Below are positions 36,153 to 46,885 of a DNA stretch of 64,000 bases, in pieces. Source of the stretch: Enterobacter sp. 10-1 (GTDB lineage: Bacteria; Pseudomonadota; Gammaproteobacteria; Enterobacterales; Enterobacteriaceae); NCBI GenBank assembly GCA_002270295.1, contig NISF01000001.1, forward strand, positions 496,001 to 560,000, written 5' to 3'. The notes beneath the pieces are model-generated. The model saw nothing but the letters and a program-made list of their open reading frames with translations, searched no databases and was not told where the DNA came from. A program made the translations under genes and the position numbers. Positions within the stretch are counted from its first letter, which is position 1, and each line of letters begins with the position of its first letter.

Positions 36153-38347
36153 AGTTTTTCCCCTTTCAGCAGAGCGTGCCTGGGGGCGCATTGCTGAATG
36201 ACGTAGCACCATACCTGCTTACGGCCGTCCTGTTCTTCGATATACACACCCTGCAACTCAGGTGCAAAACCTGGCAACAGATTGATCCCTTCTTCCAGCG
36301 CGCTGAAATAACGCAGCGCTGAGCCGCCCCAGACTTCACCGGGGACAACGCAAAGAACGCCCGGTGGGTAAGGAAGCGCGCCTTCCGCCGCAATTCTTCC
36401 TTCCGCATCCCCAAGGCGAACCAGCTCAACCTCTCCGCGCAGATAGGCGTAGTTGGCCTGTTGAGGATTCATACTGACGCGGGGAAAGTGCGTTTTGCGG
36501 AACATCTCTTTTTGCAGCTGTTTCACATTGTTGCGGGAATACAGATCGTGCATCTCCTGGCACAGCTGGCGCAGGGTGTAACCGGCATAACGCGCTTCAT
36601 GTTGCCGGTAGATTGATGGCAGAACGTCGGTCAGCGGCACGTCGGACGCCAGCAGGCTTTCGAAACGCACCAGCAGGGCAACGAGCTGCTGCAGCTTGGC
36701 CATATCTTCCGCAGGCGTCAGCAGAAAAAGGATCGAGTTGAGGTCGCATTTCTCCGGGACAACGCCGTTTTCACGCAGAAAGTTGGCGAGAATGGTTGCC
36801 GGTACGCCAAAGTCATCATATTCGCCGCTGCGTGCATTGATACCTGGGGTGGTGAGCAGAAGTTTGCAGGGATCAACGAAATATTGCTGTTCCGCGTAGC
36901 CCTCGAATGCATGCCACTGTTCGCCGGGGACAAAGTGGAAGAAACGCAGATCGTTGGCGATTTGCGCGGTGGGGTAAGATGCCCAAGGTTTTCCATCGAC
37001 CGTTTCCGGTACAAACGGTCGAATATGCTGACAGTTATCGAGGATCAGCTTGCGCGCATCAATGCCGTTCGCCACACAATTCATCCACATGTTACGCCCG
37101 CCGATCCCCTCATGCATTTTGGCGTTGATATCAAGTGCCGCGAAGAGCGGGTAGAACGGGCTGGTGGAGGCGTGCATCATGAAGGCGTTATTCATGCGTT
37201 TATGCGGCACGTAGCGCGGCTGTCCTTTGATATGGCTATCTTTTTTATGGATCTGCGAGGTCTGGGAGAAGCCGGCCTGTTGCTTGTGCACGGACTGGGT
37301 GACCAAAATACCCGGATCGTTCTCATTCAGTTCTAATAACAGCGGAGAGCAATCGGCCATCATCGGAATGAACTGTTCATAACCCACCCAGGCGGAGTCA
37401 AACAGAATGTAGTCGCATAGATGGCCAATCTTATCAACGACCTGACGGGCGTTATAAACAGTACCGTCATAGGTTCCAAGCTGAATGACCGCCAGGCGGA
37501 AGGGGCGCGCGTCCGTGGCCCGCTGCGGCGCGACTTCGCAAATAAGCTCGCGCAGGTAGCCCTCTTCAAAGCAATGGGCGTCAATCCCGCCGATAAAACC
37601 ATAGGGGTTACGCGCTGTCTCCAGGTAGACCGGCGTGGCGCCGGCCTGTAGCAAGGCGCCGTGATGGTTGGATTTATGGTTATTACGGTCAAAGAGCACC
37701 AGGTCACCCGGCGTTAGCAGGGCATTAAGCACAACCTTGTTGGATGATGACGTCCCGTTGAGGACAAAATAGGTTTTATCCGCGTTAAAGACTTTCGCCG
37801 CGTGCTGCTGGGCGATGCAGGGCGCGCCTTCATGGATAAGCAGATCCCCCATGGCTACATCGGCGTTGCACAGGTCGGCGCGGAAAAGCGTCTCTCCAAA
37901 GTACTCAACGAACTGATTTCCCGCCGGGTGGCGTCGGAAAAACTCGCCTCCTTGATGACCGGGACAATCAAAAGCGCTGTTACCCTGATTGACATAGTCG
38001 ACCAGGGCGCGGAAGAAAGGCGGACGCAGCTGGGTTTCATAGTGACTGGCTGCGGTTTCCAGCTGGCGGCCGTAGAATGCGCTGCGCGCTTCGTTGTGTT
38101 CGAAAACACCCGATATACGCGGTAAATATTCCGCCGGCACCCGCTCTTCGCCATGCGTCGTAACGAAGACCGGGATGCCGTAGCCTGTTGCATCGATTTC
38201 GTCGAGTTTTCCTTCTTCAATATCATTGATGGAAAGTACCACTGCAGCAATATCAATAAAACTTGTTTCATTAACATTAATGATGCTGCGTTGCGTCGAA
38301 AAACTATCCGGGCAGAGACGACTTACGGCTATTTTTAATTTTGACAT
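36149..38347 (-). CDS. speF: Inducible ornithine decarboxylase SpeF
   Basis: SpeF decarboxylates ornithine to putrescine during acid growth. The 732-residue product equals K-12. It has the N-terminal wing domain, the PLP-binding Lys in TQSVHKQQAGFSQTSQIHKK mid-protein, the region FDCPGHQGGEFFRRHPAG, and the C-terminal domain. Ornithine decarboxylase is variable among klebsiellae, so its intact presence is a useful trait. It is preceded by the speFL leader (38604-38708) and a 256-bp structured spacer. Confidence 0.97.
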   Translation of the reverse strand: MSKLKIAVSRLCPDSFSTQRSIINVNETSFIDIAAVVLSINDIEEGKLDEIDATGYGIPVFVTTHGEERVPAEYLPRISGVFEHNEARSAFYGRQLETAASHYETQLRPPFFRALVDYVNQGNSAFDCPGHQGGEFFRRHPAGNQFVEYFGETLFRADLCNADVAMGDLLIHEGAPCIAQQHAAKVFNADKTYFVLNGTSSSNKVVLNALLTPGDLVLFDRNNHKSNHHGALLQAGATPVYLETARNPYGFIGGIDAHCFEEGYLRELICEVAPQRATDARPFRLAVIQLGTYDGTVYNARQVVDKIGHLCDYILFDSAWVGYEQFIPMMADCSPLLLELNENDPGILVTQSVHKQQAGFSQTSQIHKKDSHIKGQPRYVPHKRMNNAFMMHASTSPFYPLFAALDINAKMHEGIGGRNMWMNCVANGIDARKLILDNCQHIRPFVPETVDGKPWASYPTAQIANDLRFFHFVPGEQWHAFEGYAEQQYFVDPCKLLLTTPGINARSGEYDDFGVPATILANFLRENGVVPEKCDLNSILFLLTPAEDMAKLQQLVALLVRFESLLASDVPLTDVLPSIYRQHEARYAGYTLRQLCQEMHDLYSRNNVKQLQKEMFRKTHFPRVSMNPQQANYAYLRGEVELVRLGDAEGRIAAEGALPYPPGVLCVVPGEVWGGSALRYFSALEEGINLLPGFAPELQGVYIEEQDGRKQVWCYVIQQCAPRHALLKGEKL

Positions 38348-38537
38348 TTTTTAACTCTTTATTTTTGGTAATGGCTGGCCCTCAACTTCTCGCATGAGAA
38401 ATTGATATCTCCGGAAAAAAAGCAAAACCGTCTCGCTGATAATAAAATCAGTAAATTGCTTTTTTTAGATACAATAAACCCTACCGCATCCGGTCATGGT
38501 TAATTCAGGGTTTATGTGGGTGAGCACCACGCGGAGT

Positions 38538-38578
38538 GCAGGAATTCCCCCGTATCACAAGGGATCGGGAAGACCTGC
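38538..38578 (-). promoter_or_regulatory. Hairpin in the speFL-speF spacer
   Basis: GCAGG (38538-38542) and CCTGC (38574-38578) enclose a partly paired TTCCCC/GGGAA interior. In E. coli this spacer carries a Rho-dependent terminator that is relieved when ribosomes stall on speFL. The remaining spacer to speF is A/T-rich with no further clear element. Confidence 0.4.
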
Positions 38579-38586
38579 ATACTGAG

Positions 38587-38613
38587 TGCCCGAAGTCAGA
38601 AGACTATCGGGCA
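38587..38613 (-). promoter_or_regulatory. Stem-loop spanning the speFL stop codon
   Basis: TGCCCGA (38587-38593) and TCGGGCA (38607-38613) are a perfect 7-bp inverted repeat; the upstream arm covers the last speFL codons. A ribosome stalled at the end of speFL would open this stem, which suits an RNA switch. Confidence 0.5.
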
Positions 38614-38708
38614 TTAAAGAAATGAAAATCGAAGCTATTGCGGTGAGAGAACATCATAATATGCGTTGTACGCCTTATATGAGGCATTAGTCGGTTATTG
38701 TTTTCCAT
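38604..38708 (-). CDS. speFL: SpeFL ornithine-sensing leader peptide
   Basis: This 34-codon leader reads MENNNRLMPHIRRTTHIMMF, then SHRNSFDFHFFNAR. The C-terminal HRNSFDFHFFNAR is the conserved arrest and ornithine-recognition region of E. coli SpeFL. In that system, ornithine-dependent ribosome stalling near the end of the leader prevents premature Rho termination and induces speF-potE. An AAAGGAAC ribosome-binding site lies upstream of the ATG. Rare codons ATA, AGG and CTA are present. The upstream spacer (38709-38985) is AT-rich, holds the presumed speF promoter and shows nothing else I can name. Confidence 0.92.
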   Translation of the reverse strand: MENNNRLMPHIRRTTHIMMFSHRNSFDFHFFNAR

Positions 38709-38985
38709 TTTTAACGTTCCTTTCATTTTCTGTTGAAAGTGCAGTCATTTTATTTGTAAAACTGATAGTTTCCGTGAAGTTGATCAATAAAACAGATCAA
38801 TGGCAATATATTTGACTGGTTTTTGTTGCGTTTTTGTTATGATTATCTTTATTGTTCTTGTTGAGTTGATTTTTTGTTACATTATGAGAGTGAAATGATT
38901 CGTTGCCGGGGAAATATTATTTCCTCAGCAATGAGATTTTTTCTGCAAATAAAATTATTTTTATTAAAAATAAATGAAAAAGAAT

Positions 38986-39663
38986 TTACGGCATAAACCG
39001 GTAGCCAATGCCGGTCTCGGTCAGCAGATGCTGCGGCCGCGCGGGATCAACCTCCAGCTTTTGCCGCAGATGCCCCATATAAATTCGCAGATAGTGGCTG
39101 TGCTCCACCGCGTTCGGCCCCCAGACGTGATTCAGCAGATGGCGCTGGGTCAGCACTTTGCCGGCATTATTCAGCAGCGCAGCCAGCAGGCGGAACTCAA
39201 TCGGAGTCAGATGCACTTCCTCCTCGCCGCGAAGGATACGCCGCGCCGGGATATCAACCTGGATAGTGGAAAAGCGGACGATGGGTTCATCGGCCTGGGC
39301 GCCGGCGTGGCGGCGCAGCGCGACCCGCAGCCGCGCCTGCAGCTCGCCAATGCCAAACGGCTTACTCAGATAGTCATCGGCGCCGGCATCCAGCGCGGCA
39401 ATCTTATCCTGTTCTTCCGTACGCGCCGACAGCACGATAATCGGCATCTGGCTCCACTGGCGCACTTCGCGAATAAAATCGCTGCCGTCGCCATCGGGGA
39501 GGCCAAGGTCAAGGATCGTCAGGTCAGGCTTGCGGGTTGCGGCTTCGAGAAGACCGCGCTGCAGCGTTTCGGCTTCAAATACGCGCATGCCGTCGGCTTC
39601 CAGCGCGGTGCGCAGAAAGCGACGAATAGCATGTTCATCTTCAATAATAAGAACGTTGATCAC
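38986..39663 (-). CDS. kdpE: Response regulator KdpE
   Basis: KdpE activates kdpFABC when phosphorylated by KdpD. From the GTG at 39663 (MINVLIIEDEHAIRRFL) the product is 225 residues, as in K-12. The receiver has the acidic pair E8-D9, phosphoacceptor D52 in TILDLGLPDGD and the conserved Lys in DDYLSKPFG. A winged-helix OmpR-type domain follows (TPIEFRLLAALLNNAGKVLT, SHYLRIYMGHLRQKL). The GTG has a GAGGAA ribosome-binding site and lies 28 bases after kdpD. An upstream ATG at 39750 would overlap kdpD by 59 bases and is rejected. Confidence 0.94.
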   Translation of the reverse strand: MINVLIIEDEHAIRRFLRTALEADGMRVFEAETLQRGLLEAATRKPDLTILDLGLPDGDGSDFIREVRQWSQMPIIVLSARTEEQDKIAALDAGADDYLSKPFGIGELQARLRVALRRHAGAQADEPIVRFSTIQVDIPARRILRGEEEVHLTPIEFRLLAALLNNAGKVLTQRHLLNHVWGPNAVEHSHYLRIYMGHLRQKLEVDPARPQHLLTETGIGYRFMP

Positions 39664-39691
39664 GGTTCCTCGGCTAGTGCTTGCAGTCAGG

Positions 39692-42379
39692 TCAGGCGTC
39701 GCCGCACCACTCATCCAGCTCCGGCGGCGCTTCTCGCGGCAGTGTAACACGGAAGCAGGCGCCGCCCTCAGGGCGCGTTTGCGCGGCGATGGTGCCGCCG
39801 TGGACCTCGACGATCGCCTGGCAGATTGCCAGCCCCAGCCCTACGCCTGGGATCGCGGACTCTTTATGACCGCGGGCGAACTTATCAAAGATAGCCTGCT
39901 CCTGGCCCAGGGGGATCCCCGGGCCATTATCCCACACGTTGAGCAGCAGCTGGCGATCGTCGGCCTGCGCCGTAATGCCGATTTGCGCCTGCGGTCCGGC
40001 GTACTTCAGCGCATTCTCCAGCAGATTGATCAGCACCCGCTCAAACAGCGGCCCGTCAACGTGAACCAGTAGCAGCGGGTCGGGTAGCGCCAGCTGAATA
40101 TGCTGGCCGCCGAGACCCGGCTCCAGCATCCGCAGCGCGCTGCCGACCACCTCTTCGAGAGTGAGCCACTCTTTGTGTAAATTAAAGCCGCCGGACTGGA
40201 TCCGCGCCATATCCAGCAGATTATTCACCAGCCGGGTGGTGTTGAGCACGTGCTGGCGAATTTCGTTGGCCTGCGGCGCGTGCTTCGATCCTTCGCTCGC
40301 CAGGTCGAGGGTCAGAATCTCCGCCTGACCGAAGAGGATCGTCAGCGGGGTGCGTAAATCATGCGACAGCGCCGCCAGCAGGGAGTTACGCAGGCTTTCG
40401 CGTTCGCTGTTAAGCCGGGCCTGCTCTTCGCTGGCGGTGAGCGTCAGCCGCTCAAGGGCGCTGGCGACCAGCAGGGTAAAGGTCTCCAGCAGGCGCTGCT
40501 GCTCGGGGATCATCAGCTGGCGCAGGTTATCCGGCTCAACCACCAGCAGCCCCCAGCTGCGGGCGGCGCTTTTCAGCGGCAGAATCTGATAGGGAACGCC
40601 GGGCAGCGTATCGGTACCCGCGCCGGCGGGCTGGCCTTTATCGAAACTCCAGCGCGCAATCGCATCATCCCACGAGGTGAGCCCCGTCTGCTGTGTCAGC
40701 GGCCGCAGAGCTCCGCTATCGTCGGGCAGCAGGAGCTGGCCCCGGGCCTGGAAAGTAGAGGCGATAAAGCGCTCGCTGGTCAGCGCAATATCTTCCCGGC
40801 TGCGCCCGACCGCCAGCGCTTTTGACATCTCATACAGGTGGCGGGTGCGCTGCTCGCGGTAGCGGGCCACGCGGGCCTGGTAGCGCACGCCGGCGGTAAG
40901 GTTGCCGATCACCAGGCCAACGGTGAGCATGACTCCGAAGGTCAGGAGATACTGGACGTCGGAAACCGCCAGCGTCCCGCGCGGGGCGATAAAGAACAGA
41001 TCGAAGCTGACGACGTTGATAACCGTCGCCAGCACCGACGGCCAGCGGCCGTACAGCAGGGCGATAACCACCACCCCGAGCAGGTAGATCATCACCAGGT
41101 TAGCGGCCTCAAAGGCCACCAGCCACTGCATGGCGACGAGCGTAATTACCGCGCATATTGCCACCGCGACGCAGCAGCCTTGCAGCTGCAGACGCCACTT
41201 ATCCATTGTGGTGCGGCTATCGCCGGCGCGGGCGGGCAGGGGAGCGCTCTTTTCATCAAGGGCGATAACCACCAGATCGAGATCCGGCGCGTGGCGGGCC
41301 AGGCGGTCGGCAAAACCCTGCCGATCCCACCAGCGGCGCTGACGCTGACGGCCAATAACGATCTTGCCGAGGTTATGTTCCCGCGCGTAGTGCAAAACCG
41401 CTTTCTCTTCCGAAGGATCGGACAAGGTGGCGGTCTCCGCGCCCAGTTCCTGGGCGAGCCTGAGCGCCGCGAGGATCGCCCGCCGCCTGGCTTCCGGCAG
41501 GCGATGCAGCGAGGGGGTTTCAACGTAGACCGCGTGCCAGACGCTGCCGAGCCTGGCCGCCAGGCGGGCGGCGGCGCGTACCAGCTTCTCGCTGCCGGTA
41601 TTGTGGCCAATGCACAGCAGGATGGCGTCGCGGGTGTGCCAGACCTTCTCCTGACCCTGGCGGTCGCGCCAGGCGCGCATCTGCTCATCGACCCGGTCGG
41701 CGGTGCGGCGCAGCGCCAGCTCGCGCAGGGCAATCAGGTTACCTTTGCGAAAGAAGTTTTCGATGGCGCGTTCGGCCTGGCCGCCGATATAAACCTTCCC
41801 CTCGTTGAGGCGCTGGCGAAGATCGTCGGGCGGGAGATCGACCAGCACCACGTCATCGGCGGCATCAAAGAACGGGTCGGGGACGGTTTCGCGGACCTGC
41901 ACGCCGGTGATGCCGCTGACCACGTCGTTCAGGCTTTCCAGATGCTGGACGTTAACGGTGGTAAAGACGTCGATTCCGGCTTCAAGAAGCTCTTCGACGT
42001 CCTGCCAGCGTTTGGGGTGGCGTGAGCCGGGGGCGTTGCTGTGCGCCAGCTCATCGACCAGAATCAGCGCCGGGCGGCGGGCCAGGGCGGCGTCGAGATC
42101 GAATTCGTGAACGTAGCGCCCGCGGTGGGAGAAACGGCGCGGGGGGAGGGTGCTCAGCCCCTCCAGCATCGCCGCCGTCTCTTTACGCCCGTGGGTTTCC
42201 GCCACGCCAATCAGAATATCGAGCCCCTGGGCACGCAGCCGCTGCGCCTCCGCCAGCATCGCCCAGGTTTTACCGACGCCCGCGCAGGCGCCAAAGAACA
42301 CCTTCAGCTTCCCGCGATGCGGGTCGGCGGCGTGTTGCAACAGACGGTCAGGGTCCGGGCGCAGCGGCTCGTCACTCAT
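39692..42379 (-). CDS. kdpD: Sensor histidine kinase KdpD
   Basis: KdpD senses potassium limitation and osmotic stress and controls KdpE phosphorylation. The 895-residue product (K-12: 894) has an N-terminal cytoplasmic KdpD domain with Walker A GACAGVGKTWAM, a universal-stress-protein domain (about 250-370), four close membrane spans (about 400-500), a GAF-like region, the HisKA domain with ALSHDLRTPLTILFGQ (His near 670) and the HATPase boxes NLLENALKYA, WDNGPGIP and GVGLGLAICQAIVE. Two bases separate it from kdpC. Confidence 0.97.
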   Translation of the reverse strand: MSDEPLRPDPDRLLQHAADPHRGKLKVFFGACAGVGKTWAMLAEAQRLRAQGLDILIGVAETHGRKETAAMLEGLSTLPPRRFSHRGRYVHEFDLDAALARRPALILVDELAHSNAPGSRHPKRWQDVEELLEAGIDVFTTVNVQHLESLNDVVSGITGVQVRETVPDPFFDAADDVVLVDLPPDDLRQRLNEGKVYIGGQAERAIENFFRKGNLIALRELALRRTADRVDEQMRAWRDRQGQEKVWHTRDAILLCIGHNTGSEKLVRAAARLAARLGSVWHAVYVETPSLHRLPEARRRAILAALRLAQELGAETATLSDPSEEKAVLHYAREHNLGKIVIGRQRQRRWWDRQGFADRLARHAPDLDLVVIALDEKSAPLPARAGDSRTTMDKWRLQLQGCCVAVAICAVITLVAMQWLVAFEAANLVMIYLLGVVVIALLYGRWPSVLATVINVVSFDLFFIAPRGTLAVSDVQYLLTFGVMLTVGLVIGNLTAGVRYQARVARYREQRTRHLYEMSKALAVGRSREDIALTSERFIASTFQARGQLLLPDDSGALRPLTQQTGLTSWDDAIARWSFDKGQPAGAGTDTLPGVPYQILPLKSAARSWGLLVVEPDNLRQLMIPEQQRLLETFTLLVASALERLTLTASEEQARLNSERESLRNSLLAALSHDLRTPLTILFGQAEILTLDLASEGSKHAPQANEIRQHVLNTTRLVNNLLDMARIQSGGFNLHKEWLTLEEVVGSALRMLEPGLGGQHIQLALPDPLLLVHVDGPLFERVLINLLENALKYAGPQAQIGITAQADDRQLLLNVWDNGPGIPLGQEQAIFDKFARGHKESAIPGVGLGLAICQAIVEVHGGTIAAQTRPEGGACFRVTLPREAPPELDEWCGDA

Positions 42380-42381
42380 TT

Positions 42382-42957
42382 TTAGTTATCCTTCAGGGCA
42401 TCCAGCGCCATATTCAGCTGCAGTATATTTACCACAGGTTGGCCGAGAAAACTGACCAGCGGTTTTTGCGTCGCCTCATTCACCAGCCGGGTGACCTGCT
42501 CCGCGCTCAGACTGCGGGCTTTGGCGATGCGCGGAACCTGCCACAGCGCCGCCGCCGGAGTCAGGCCGTTATCCAGCCCGCTCGCCGAGGCGGTGACCAG
42601 CTCCACCGGCACCCGTGGGCTGGCGTCCGGGTTGGCGCGGCGTAGCGCCGCGACTCGTTCGCTGATGGCTTTATCCAGCGCCGGGTTGCTGGCGGCGAGG
42701 TTGCTTCCGCCGGACGCCAGCGGACTGTCCGCCGTCTGGGCGATGGCCGAAGGTCGTCCCTGGAAATAGCCTGCGGCGGTAAAATTTTGCCCAATCAGGC
42801 TGGAGCCGCGCACTTCGCCATTGAGGAGGATCGGCGAACCGTTCGCCTGCTGGGGGAACCACCACTGCCCCAGAGCGGTGGTGAGCAGCGGATAGAGCCC
42901 GCCGGTGAGCAGCGTTAACAGGATAAATAGCACAACGGCCGGACGAATGAATGACAT
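42382..42957 (-). CDS. kdpC: Potassium-transporting ATPase subunit KdpC
   Basis: KdpC is the single-span subunit of the Kdp complex that assists high-affinity K+ binding. The 191-residue product has one N-terminal hydrophobic helix ([20 protein letters not shown]) and the conserved segments [16 protein letters not shown] and [13 protein letters not shown]. It follows kdpB by 10 bases. Confidence 0.96.
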   Translation of the reverse strand: MSFIRPAVVLFILLTLLTGGLYPLLTTALGQWWFPQQANGSPILLNGEVRGSSLIGQNFTAAGYFQGRPSAIAQTADSPLASGGSNLAASNPALDKAISERVAALRRANPDASPRVPVELVTASASGLDNGLTPAAALWQVPRIAKARSLSAEQVTRLVNEATQKPLVSFLGQPVVNILQLNMALDALKDN

Positions 42958-42967
42958 GGTATTTTCC

Positions 42968-45016
42968 TCACACCAACCCGGTCAGGGTCAGCAGCAGATC
43001 GATGATTTTGATGCCGATAAACGGCACCAGCAGCCCGCCAAGACCGTAGACCCACAGGTTACGGCGCAGCATGGCCGATGCCGACAGCGGGCGATAGCTC
43101 ACGCCCTTCAGCGCCAGCGGGATCAGGAAGACGATAATCAGCGCGTTAAAGATAACCGCGCTGAGGATCGCCGATGACGGCGAGTGCAGGCGCATCACGT
43201 TGAGCATGGCGAGCTGCGGGTAGACGGCGGCAAAGGCGGCCGGAATAATGGCAAAATATTTCGCCACGTCGTTGGCGATACTGAAGGTGGTTAACGAACC
43301 CCGGGTCATCAGCATCTGCTTACCGATATGCACCACCTCAATTAATTTGGTCGGGTTGGAGTCGAGGTCGACCATATTTCCGGCCTCTTTTGCCGCCTGG
43401 GTACCGGAGTTCATCGCCACCGCGACGTCGGCCTGGGCCAGCGCCGGGGCATCGTTGGTGCCGTCGCCGGTCATCGCCACCAGCCGGCCCTCTGACTGGT
43501 ACTGGCGAATCAGCGCCAGCTTGGCTTCCGGCGTGGCTTCGGCGAGAAAATCATCGACGCCCGCTTCGGCGGCAATCGCCGCCGCGGTCAGGCGGTTATC
43601 GCCGGTGATCATCACCGTTTTGATGCCCATCTTGCGCAGCTGGGCAAAGCGCTCCTTGATCCCGCCTTTGACGATGTCTTTCAGCGAAATAACCCCCAGC
43701 ACGCGCTCGCCTTCGGCCACTACCAGCGGCGTGGCGCCCAGACGGGCGACCTCTTCCACCTGTTTGTCGACGTCCGCCGGGAAGTGGCCGCCGTTGGCCT
43801 CGACGTGGCGACGAATGGCATCGACCGAGCCTTTGCGGATCATGCGCTGATCGATGTTGATGCCGCTCATCCGCGTTTGGGCGGTGAACGGAACGAAGGT
43901 CGCCTGCAGCGACTGCAGGTCGCGTTCGCGGAGATTGAACCGCTGTTTAGCCAGCACCACGATGCTGCGGCCTTCGGGCGTCTCATCCGCCAGGGAGGAG
44001 AGCTGCGCCGCGTCGGCGAGGGTTCGCTCCTCCACGCCGCGGGCTGGCAGGAAGGCCGAGGCCTGACGGTTGCCGAGGGTAATGGTGCCGGTTTTATCCA
44101 GCAGCAGAACGTCAACGTCGCCGGCGGCTTCAACCGCGCGCCCGCTGGTAGCGATAACGTTCGCGCCCAGCATGCGGCTCATCCCGGCGACGCCGATGGC
44201 CGACAGCAGGCCGCCGATGGTGGTGGGGATCAGGCATACCAGCAGCGCCACCAGTACCGTTACGCTGACCGCATTGCCGCTCCATGCGGAGAAGGGCCAG
44301 ATAGTGGCGGTGGCCAGCAGGAACACCAGCGTCAGGGCGATCAGCAGGATCGTCAGCGCGATCTCGTTCGGCGTTTTGCGCCGCTGGGCGCCTTCCACCA
44401 TCGCGATCATCCGGTCAAGGAAGGTTTCGCCGGGATTAACGCTGCAGCGGATCACCAGCCAGTCGGAGAGAATGCGCGTCCCGCCGGTGACCGACGCGAA
44501 GTCGCCGCCGGATTCGCGGATCACCGGCGCCGATTCCCCGGTAATGGCGCTCTCATCTACCGAAGCGCCGCCTTCAATCACTTCGCCATCGCAGGGAATG
44601 ATATCGCCGGCTTCCACCAGCACCACGTCGCCTTTGCGCAAATCCTCGGCCGGAATATGGTCGATCCGGGCATCGTGCTGCGGGGCGCGTAGTTTACGGG
44701 CGAATGAGGTCTTTTTGACGCCTTTCAGGCTGTTGGCCTGGGCTTTACTGCGCCCCTCCGCCATCGCTTCGGCAAAGTTAGCGAACAGCACGGTAAACCA
44801 CAGCCAGATGCTAACGGCGGCGGTAAAACCGGCGCTGCCGGCAATATGCCCGCTGGTCATGCCGATGGCGAGCAGGGTGGTGACCAGGCTGCCGATCCAG
44901 ACAATGAACATCACCGGGTTACGCCACTGCACCGAAGGGTTCAGCTTTTTCACCGCGTCCAGCAGCGCCTGGCGCACCAGCGTCGGCTCCAGCAGGGCTA
45001 ATTGTTTGCGACTCAT
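42968..45016 (-). CDS. kdpB: Potassium-transporting ATPase subunit KdpB
   Basis: KdpB is the P-type ATPase subunit. The 682-residue product equals K-12. It has the phosphorylation motif [11 protein letters not shown] (Asp near 307), the actuator TGES motif in [11 protein letters not shown], the nucleotide-binding KGSVDAIR, and the hinge [20 protein letters not shown]. It follows kdpA by 20 bases. Confidence 0.98.
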   Translation of the reverse strand: MSRKQLALLEPTLVRQALLDAVKKLNPSVQWRNPVMFIVWIGSLVTTLLAIGMTSGHIAGSAGFTAAVSIWLWFTVLFANFAEAMAEGRSKAQANSLKGVKKTSFARKLRAPQHDARIDHIPAEDLRKGDVVLVEAGDIIPCDGEVIEGGASVDESAITGESAPVIRESGGDFASVTGGTRILSDWLVIRCSVNPGETFLDRMIAMVEGAQRRKTPNEIALTILLIALTLVFLLATATIWPFSAWSGNAVSVTVLVALLVCLIPTTIGGLLSAIGVAGMSRMLGANVIATSGRAVEAAGDVDVLLLDKTGTITLGNRQASAFLPARGVEERTLADAAQLSSLADETPEGRSIVVLAKQRFNLRERDLQSLQATFVPFTAQTRMSGINIDQRMIRKGSVDAIRRHVEANGGHFPADVDKQVEEVARLGATPLVVAEGERVLGVISLKDIVKGGIKERFAQLRKMGIKTVMITGDNRLTAAAIAAEAGVDDFLAEATPEAKLALIRQYQSEGRLVAMTGDGTNDAPALAQADVAVAMNSGTQAAKEAGNMVDLDSNPTKLIEVVHIGKQMLMTRGSLTTFSIANDVAKYFAIIPAAFAAVYPQLAMLNVMRLHSPSSAILSAVIFNALIIVFLIPLALKGVSYRPLSASAMLRRNLWVYGLGGLLVPFIGIKIIDLLLTLTGLV

Positions 45017-45036
45017 AACAGGTTGCTCCGCATCGC

Positions 45037-46716
45037 TTAAAGTAAGGAGAAGTGTTCCGCCAGCGGGCCGAGTGCCAGCGCTGGGATAAAGGTCAGGGCG
45101 CCAACCAGCAGCACGGTCCCGATCAGCAGGCCGATAAACAGCACGTCATGGGTGGCGAGCGTGCCGGTGCTGGCGGGCTGAATTTTCTTGCCGACCAGCG
45201 AGCCGGCAATCGCCATCACCGGAACGATGACCGCGAAACGACCGATCAGCATGCAGAACGCCAGCAGCAGGTTCCAGAACGGGGTGGCCGCGCTCAGGCC
45301 GCCGAAGGCGCTGCCGTTGTTATTGGCCGCCGAAGTGACGGCGTACAGCACTTCGCTAAAGCCGTGCGGGCCGGGGTTAAACATCGCTGCCCGTCCGGCA
45401 TCGGTCATCATCGCCAGCGCGGTGCCGAGCAGAACCAGGGTCGGGGTAACGAGGATCGCCAGGGCGATCATTTTCATCTCGCGCACGTCGATCTTTTTAC
45501 CCAGATACTCCGGCGTCCGGCCGATCATCAGTCCGGCGATAAACACCGCCAGCATGACGAACAGCAGCATGCCGTACAGCCCCGATCCGACGCCGCCGAA
45601 GACCACCTCGCCGATCTGCATCAGCCACATCGGCACCATGCCGCCCAGCGCGGTAAAGGAGTCATGCATGGCGTTCACCGCGCCGCAGGAGGCGGCGGTA
45701 GTCACCACCGCAAACAGGCTGCTGGCTAAAATGCCAAAGCGGCTCTCTTTGCCTTCCATATTCGCGCTGCTATCGGCGCCAAGCGCCAGCAGATGCGGGT
45801 TGCCGTGGGTTTCCGCCCACATTACTACCGCCGCGCAGACGATGAAGATAAGCGTCATGGCCCACAAAATTGCCCGACCCTGACGGCGATCGCCCACCGC
45901 CTCACCGAAGGCAAAGCACAGCGCCGCCGGGATCAGGAAGATCGCCAGCATCTGCACCATATTGCTTAGCGCCGTCGGGTTTTCGAACGGATGCGCCGAG
46001 TTGGCGTTAAAGAATCCGCCGCCGTTAGTCCCCAGCATTTTAATGGCTTCCTGCGACGCCACCGGCCCCATCGGCAGCGTCTGGCGTACGCCTTCCAGGG
46101 AGGTGAAAGCCTGGTACGGCAGCAGATTTTGCGGCACGCCCTGCTGAATAAAGAACAGGGCGAGCAGCAGCGAGATCGGCAGCAGCAGCCAGAGCGTGAT
46201 GCGGGTGAGGTCGACCCAGGCGTTGCCGAGAGTGCTCACCTGCTGGCGTGACCAGGCGCGGGTGAAGGCGAAGATCACCGCGATACCGGTTGCCGCTGAG
46301 AGGAAGTTCTGCACCGCCAGGCCCACCATCTGGCTGAGATAGCTCATGGTGGTTTCACCGGCGTAGGCCTGCCAGTTGGTGTTACTGACAAAGCTAACCG
46401 CCGTGTTCAGCGCCAGGTCCCAGGAGAGGCCGGGCAGATGCTGAGGGTTAAGCGGCAGCGATCCCTGCAGCATCAGCAGCGTAAACAGCGCCGCCATCCC
46501 GAGGGCGTTAAACAGCAGAATGGCGAAGAGATACTGATACCAGTTCATCTCCTGTGAACGAATACCTGCGACGCGCCAGATCCCGCGTTCGATCCCGGCC
46601 AGGCCGGGCAGCGGGGTATCGGCGATCATTCTGGCAAGCACCGTTCCCAGCGGGCGGGCCAGAACCATCAGCAGCCCAATAAAGCTGGCGATAAGTAAAA
46701 ATCCTTGAGCGGCCAT
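45037..46716 (-). CDS. kdpA: Potassium-transporting ATPase subunit KdpA
   Basis: KdpA is the channel-like K+ selectivity subunit. From the ATG at 46716 ([18 protein letters not shown]) it has 559 residues (K-12: 557). The four pore-loop regions are recognisable: [53 protein letters not shown] and [14 protein letters not shown] longer frame to 46812 runs through kdpF and is rejected. The ATG overlaps the kdpF stop (TGATG). Confidence 0.97.
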   Translation of the reverse strand: MAAQGFLLIASFIGLLMVLARPLGTVLARMIADTPLPGLAGIERGIWRVAGIRSQEMNWYQYLFAILLFNALGMAALFTLLMLQGSLPLNPQHLPGLSWDLALNTAVSFVSNTNWQAYAGETTMSYLSQMVGLAVQNFLSAATGIAVIFAFTRAWSRQQVSTLGNAWVDLTRITLWLLLPISLLLALFFIQQGVPQNLLPYQAFTSLEGVRQTLPMGPVASQEAIKMLGTNGGGFFNANSAHPFENPTALSNMVQMLAIFLIPAALCFAFGEAVGDRRQGRAILWAMTLIFIVCAAVVMWAETHGNPHLLALGADSSANMEGKESRFGILASSLFAVVTTAASCGAVNAMHDSFTALGGMVPMWLMQIGEVVFGGVGSGLYGMLLFVMLAVFIAGLMIGRTPEYLGKKIDVREMKMIALAILVTPTLVLLGTALAMMTDAGRAAMFNPGPHGFSEVLYAVTSAANNNGSAFGGLSAATPFWNLLLAFCMLIGRFAVIVPVMAIAGSLVGKKIQPASTGTLATHDVLFIGLLIGTVLLVGALTFIPALALGPLAEHFSLL

Positions 46717-46805
46717 CAGAATGCCTCCGCGTTGATCAGGGCATAAACCAAATAAGCCAGCAACAGGAACACCAGCGCCACGCCAGCGATTACGCCTGCA
46801 CTCAC
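46716..46805 (-). CDS. kdpF: Kdp accessory peptide KdpF
   Basis: KdpF is a 29-residue single-helix membrane peptide that stabilises KdpFABC. The reading frame starts at GTG 46805 with a GGAGGT ribosome-binding site and encodes [20 protein letters not shown], then ALINAEAF, nearly the K-12 sequence. It is the first gene of the operon and its stop overlaps kdpA by one base. Confidence 0.93.
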   Translation of the reverse strand: MSAGVIAGVALVFLLLAYLVYALINAEAF

Positions 46806-46885
46806 AATCCACCTCCGGGTGTATTTACGATTTACCCGCAGGATAGGAATTACGGCGCAAAGATTTTGCAAAAATCGGCGGGGGC

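Noticed and set aside
39663-39750. Upstream ATG start for kdpE
   Set aside because: It would overlap kdpD by 59 bases and add 29 residues absent from the family; the GTG at 39663 has a good ribosome-binding site and gives the standard 225 residues.
40838-42025. 395-codon open frame opposite kdpD
   Set aside because: Antisense to a clear histidine kinase; composition dominated by Gln, Gly, Ala and Asp from reversed codons.
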